A stretch of DNA of 5,514 nt, from the NCBI GenBank assembly GCA_934438035.1, contig CAKSBK010000083.1:1-5514 (forward strand). The letters run 5' to 3'. Positions 5,509-5,514 of the stretch are shown here, piece by piece. Positions within the stretch are counted from its first letter, which is position 1. Each line of letters begins with the position of its first letter. A program made the position numbers and the translations under genes. The notes below the pieces were generated by a model that searched no databases, was not told the origin of the DNA, and saw only the letters and a list, made by a program, of their open reading frames with translations. This stretch comes from an uncultured Christensenellaceae bacterium (GTDB taxonomy: Bacteria > Bacillota > Clostridia > Christensenellales > Christensenellaceae).

Positions 5509-5514
5509 ATATGC

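Noticed and set aside
1..5514. Search for CRISPR arrays, insertion sequences, tRNA or rRNA genes, or a defence or mobile system
   Set aside because: No direct repeat array, transposase, terminal inverted repeats or tRNA-like fold was seen; the window is housekeeping, transport and sporulation genes.

Overview
The window holds two gene groups, all on the + strand, from an AT-rich Gram-positive bacterium. It is most likely a spore-forming member of the Clostridia. The evidence is a T-box leader, strong GGAGG-type ribosome binding sites, GTG and TTG starts, and a yqfC-yqfD pair, which is characteristic of endospore formers. TGA is used as a stop in three genes, so the code is standard. The genus cannot be read from the sequence.

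Positions 1-2944 form a probable tryptophan-uptake operon. The window opens inside a T-box riboswitch. Its 3' half (T-box bulge, antiterminator and competing intrinsic terminator) is intact at about 30-81. A leader of about 117 nt follows. It contains a possible 18-residue leader peptide (110-166) with one Trp codon, and directly after that codon a 7-base perfect complement of the next gene's Shine-Dalgarno. Then come a substrate-binding lipoprotein (trpX-like, 199-1215), a permease (trpY-like, GTG start, 1243-2133) and an ATPase (trpZ-like, 2126-2899). An intrinsic terminator lies at 2907-2944. The inferred logic is that uncharged tRNA-Trp lets transcription read through the T-box, and ribosome stalling at the leader Trp codon may then free the trpX ribosome binding site.

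Positions 2945-3020 are a short gap with a second weak hairpin plus T-run. I could not place a convincing promoter there.

Positions 3021-5438 hold yqfC, yqfD and phoH, packed with overlaps of 4 and 29 nt. YqfC and YqfD are sporulation proteins of the YabP/YqfC and YqfD families. PhoH is an RNA-associated ATPase, and its most likely start is a TTG at 4461 inside the end of yqfD. An intrinsic terminator with a GCGA tetraloop closes the group, and a sigma-A-type promoter at 5480-5508 points out of the window to the next gene.

The most interesting region is the leader at 1-198. It resembles the two-level control (T-box plus Trp-codon leader peptide) known for the Bacillus subtilis rtpA (anti-TRAP) operon, but here in front of a transporter. 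In addition, none of the six long proteins (about 1,705 residues) contains a tryptophan. The only Trp codon I find in any proposed gene is the one in the leader peptide.
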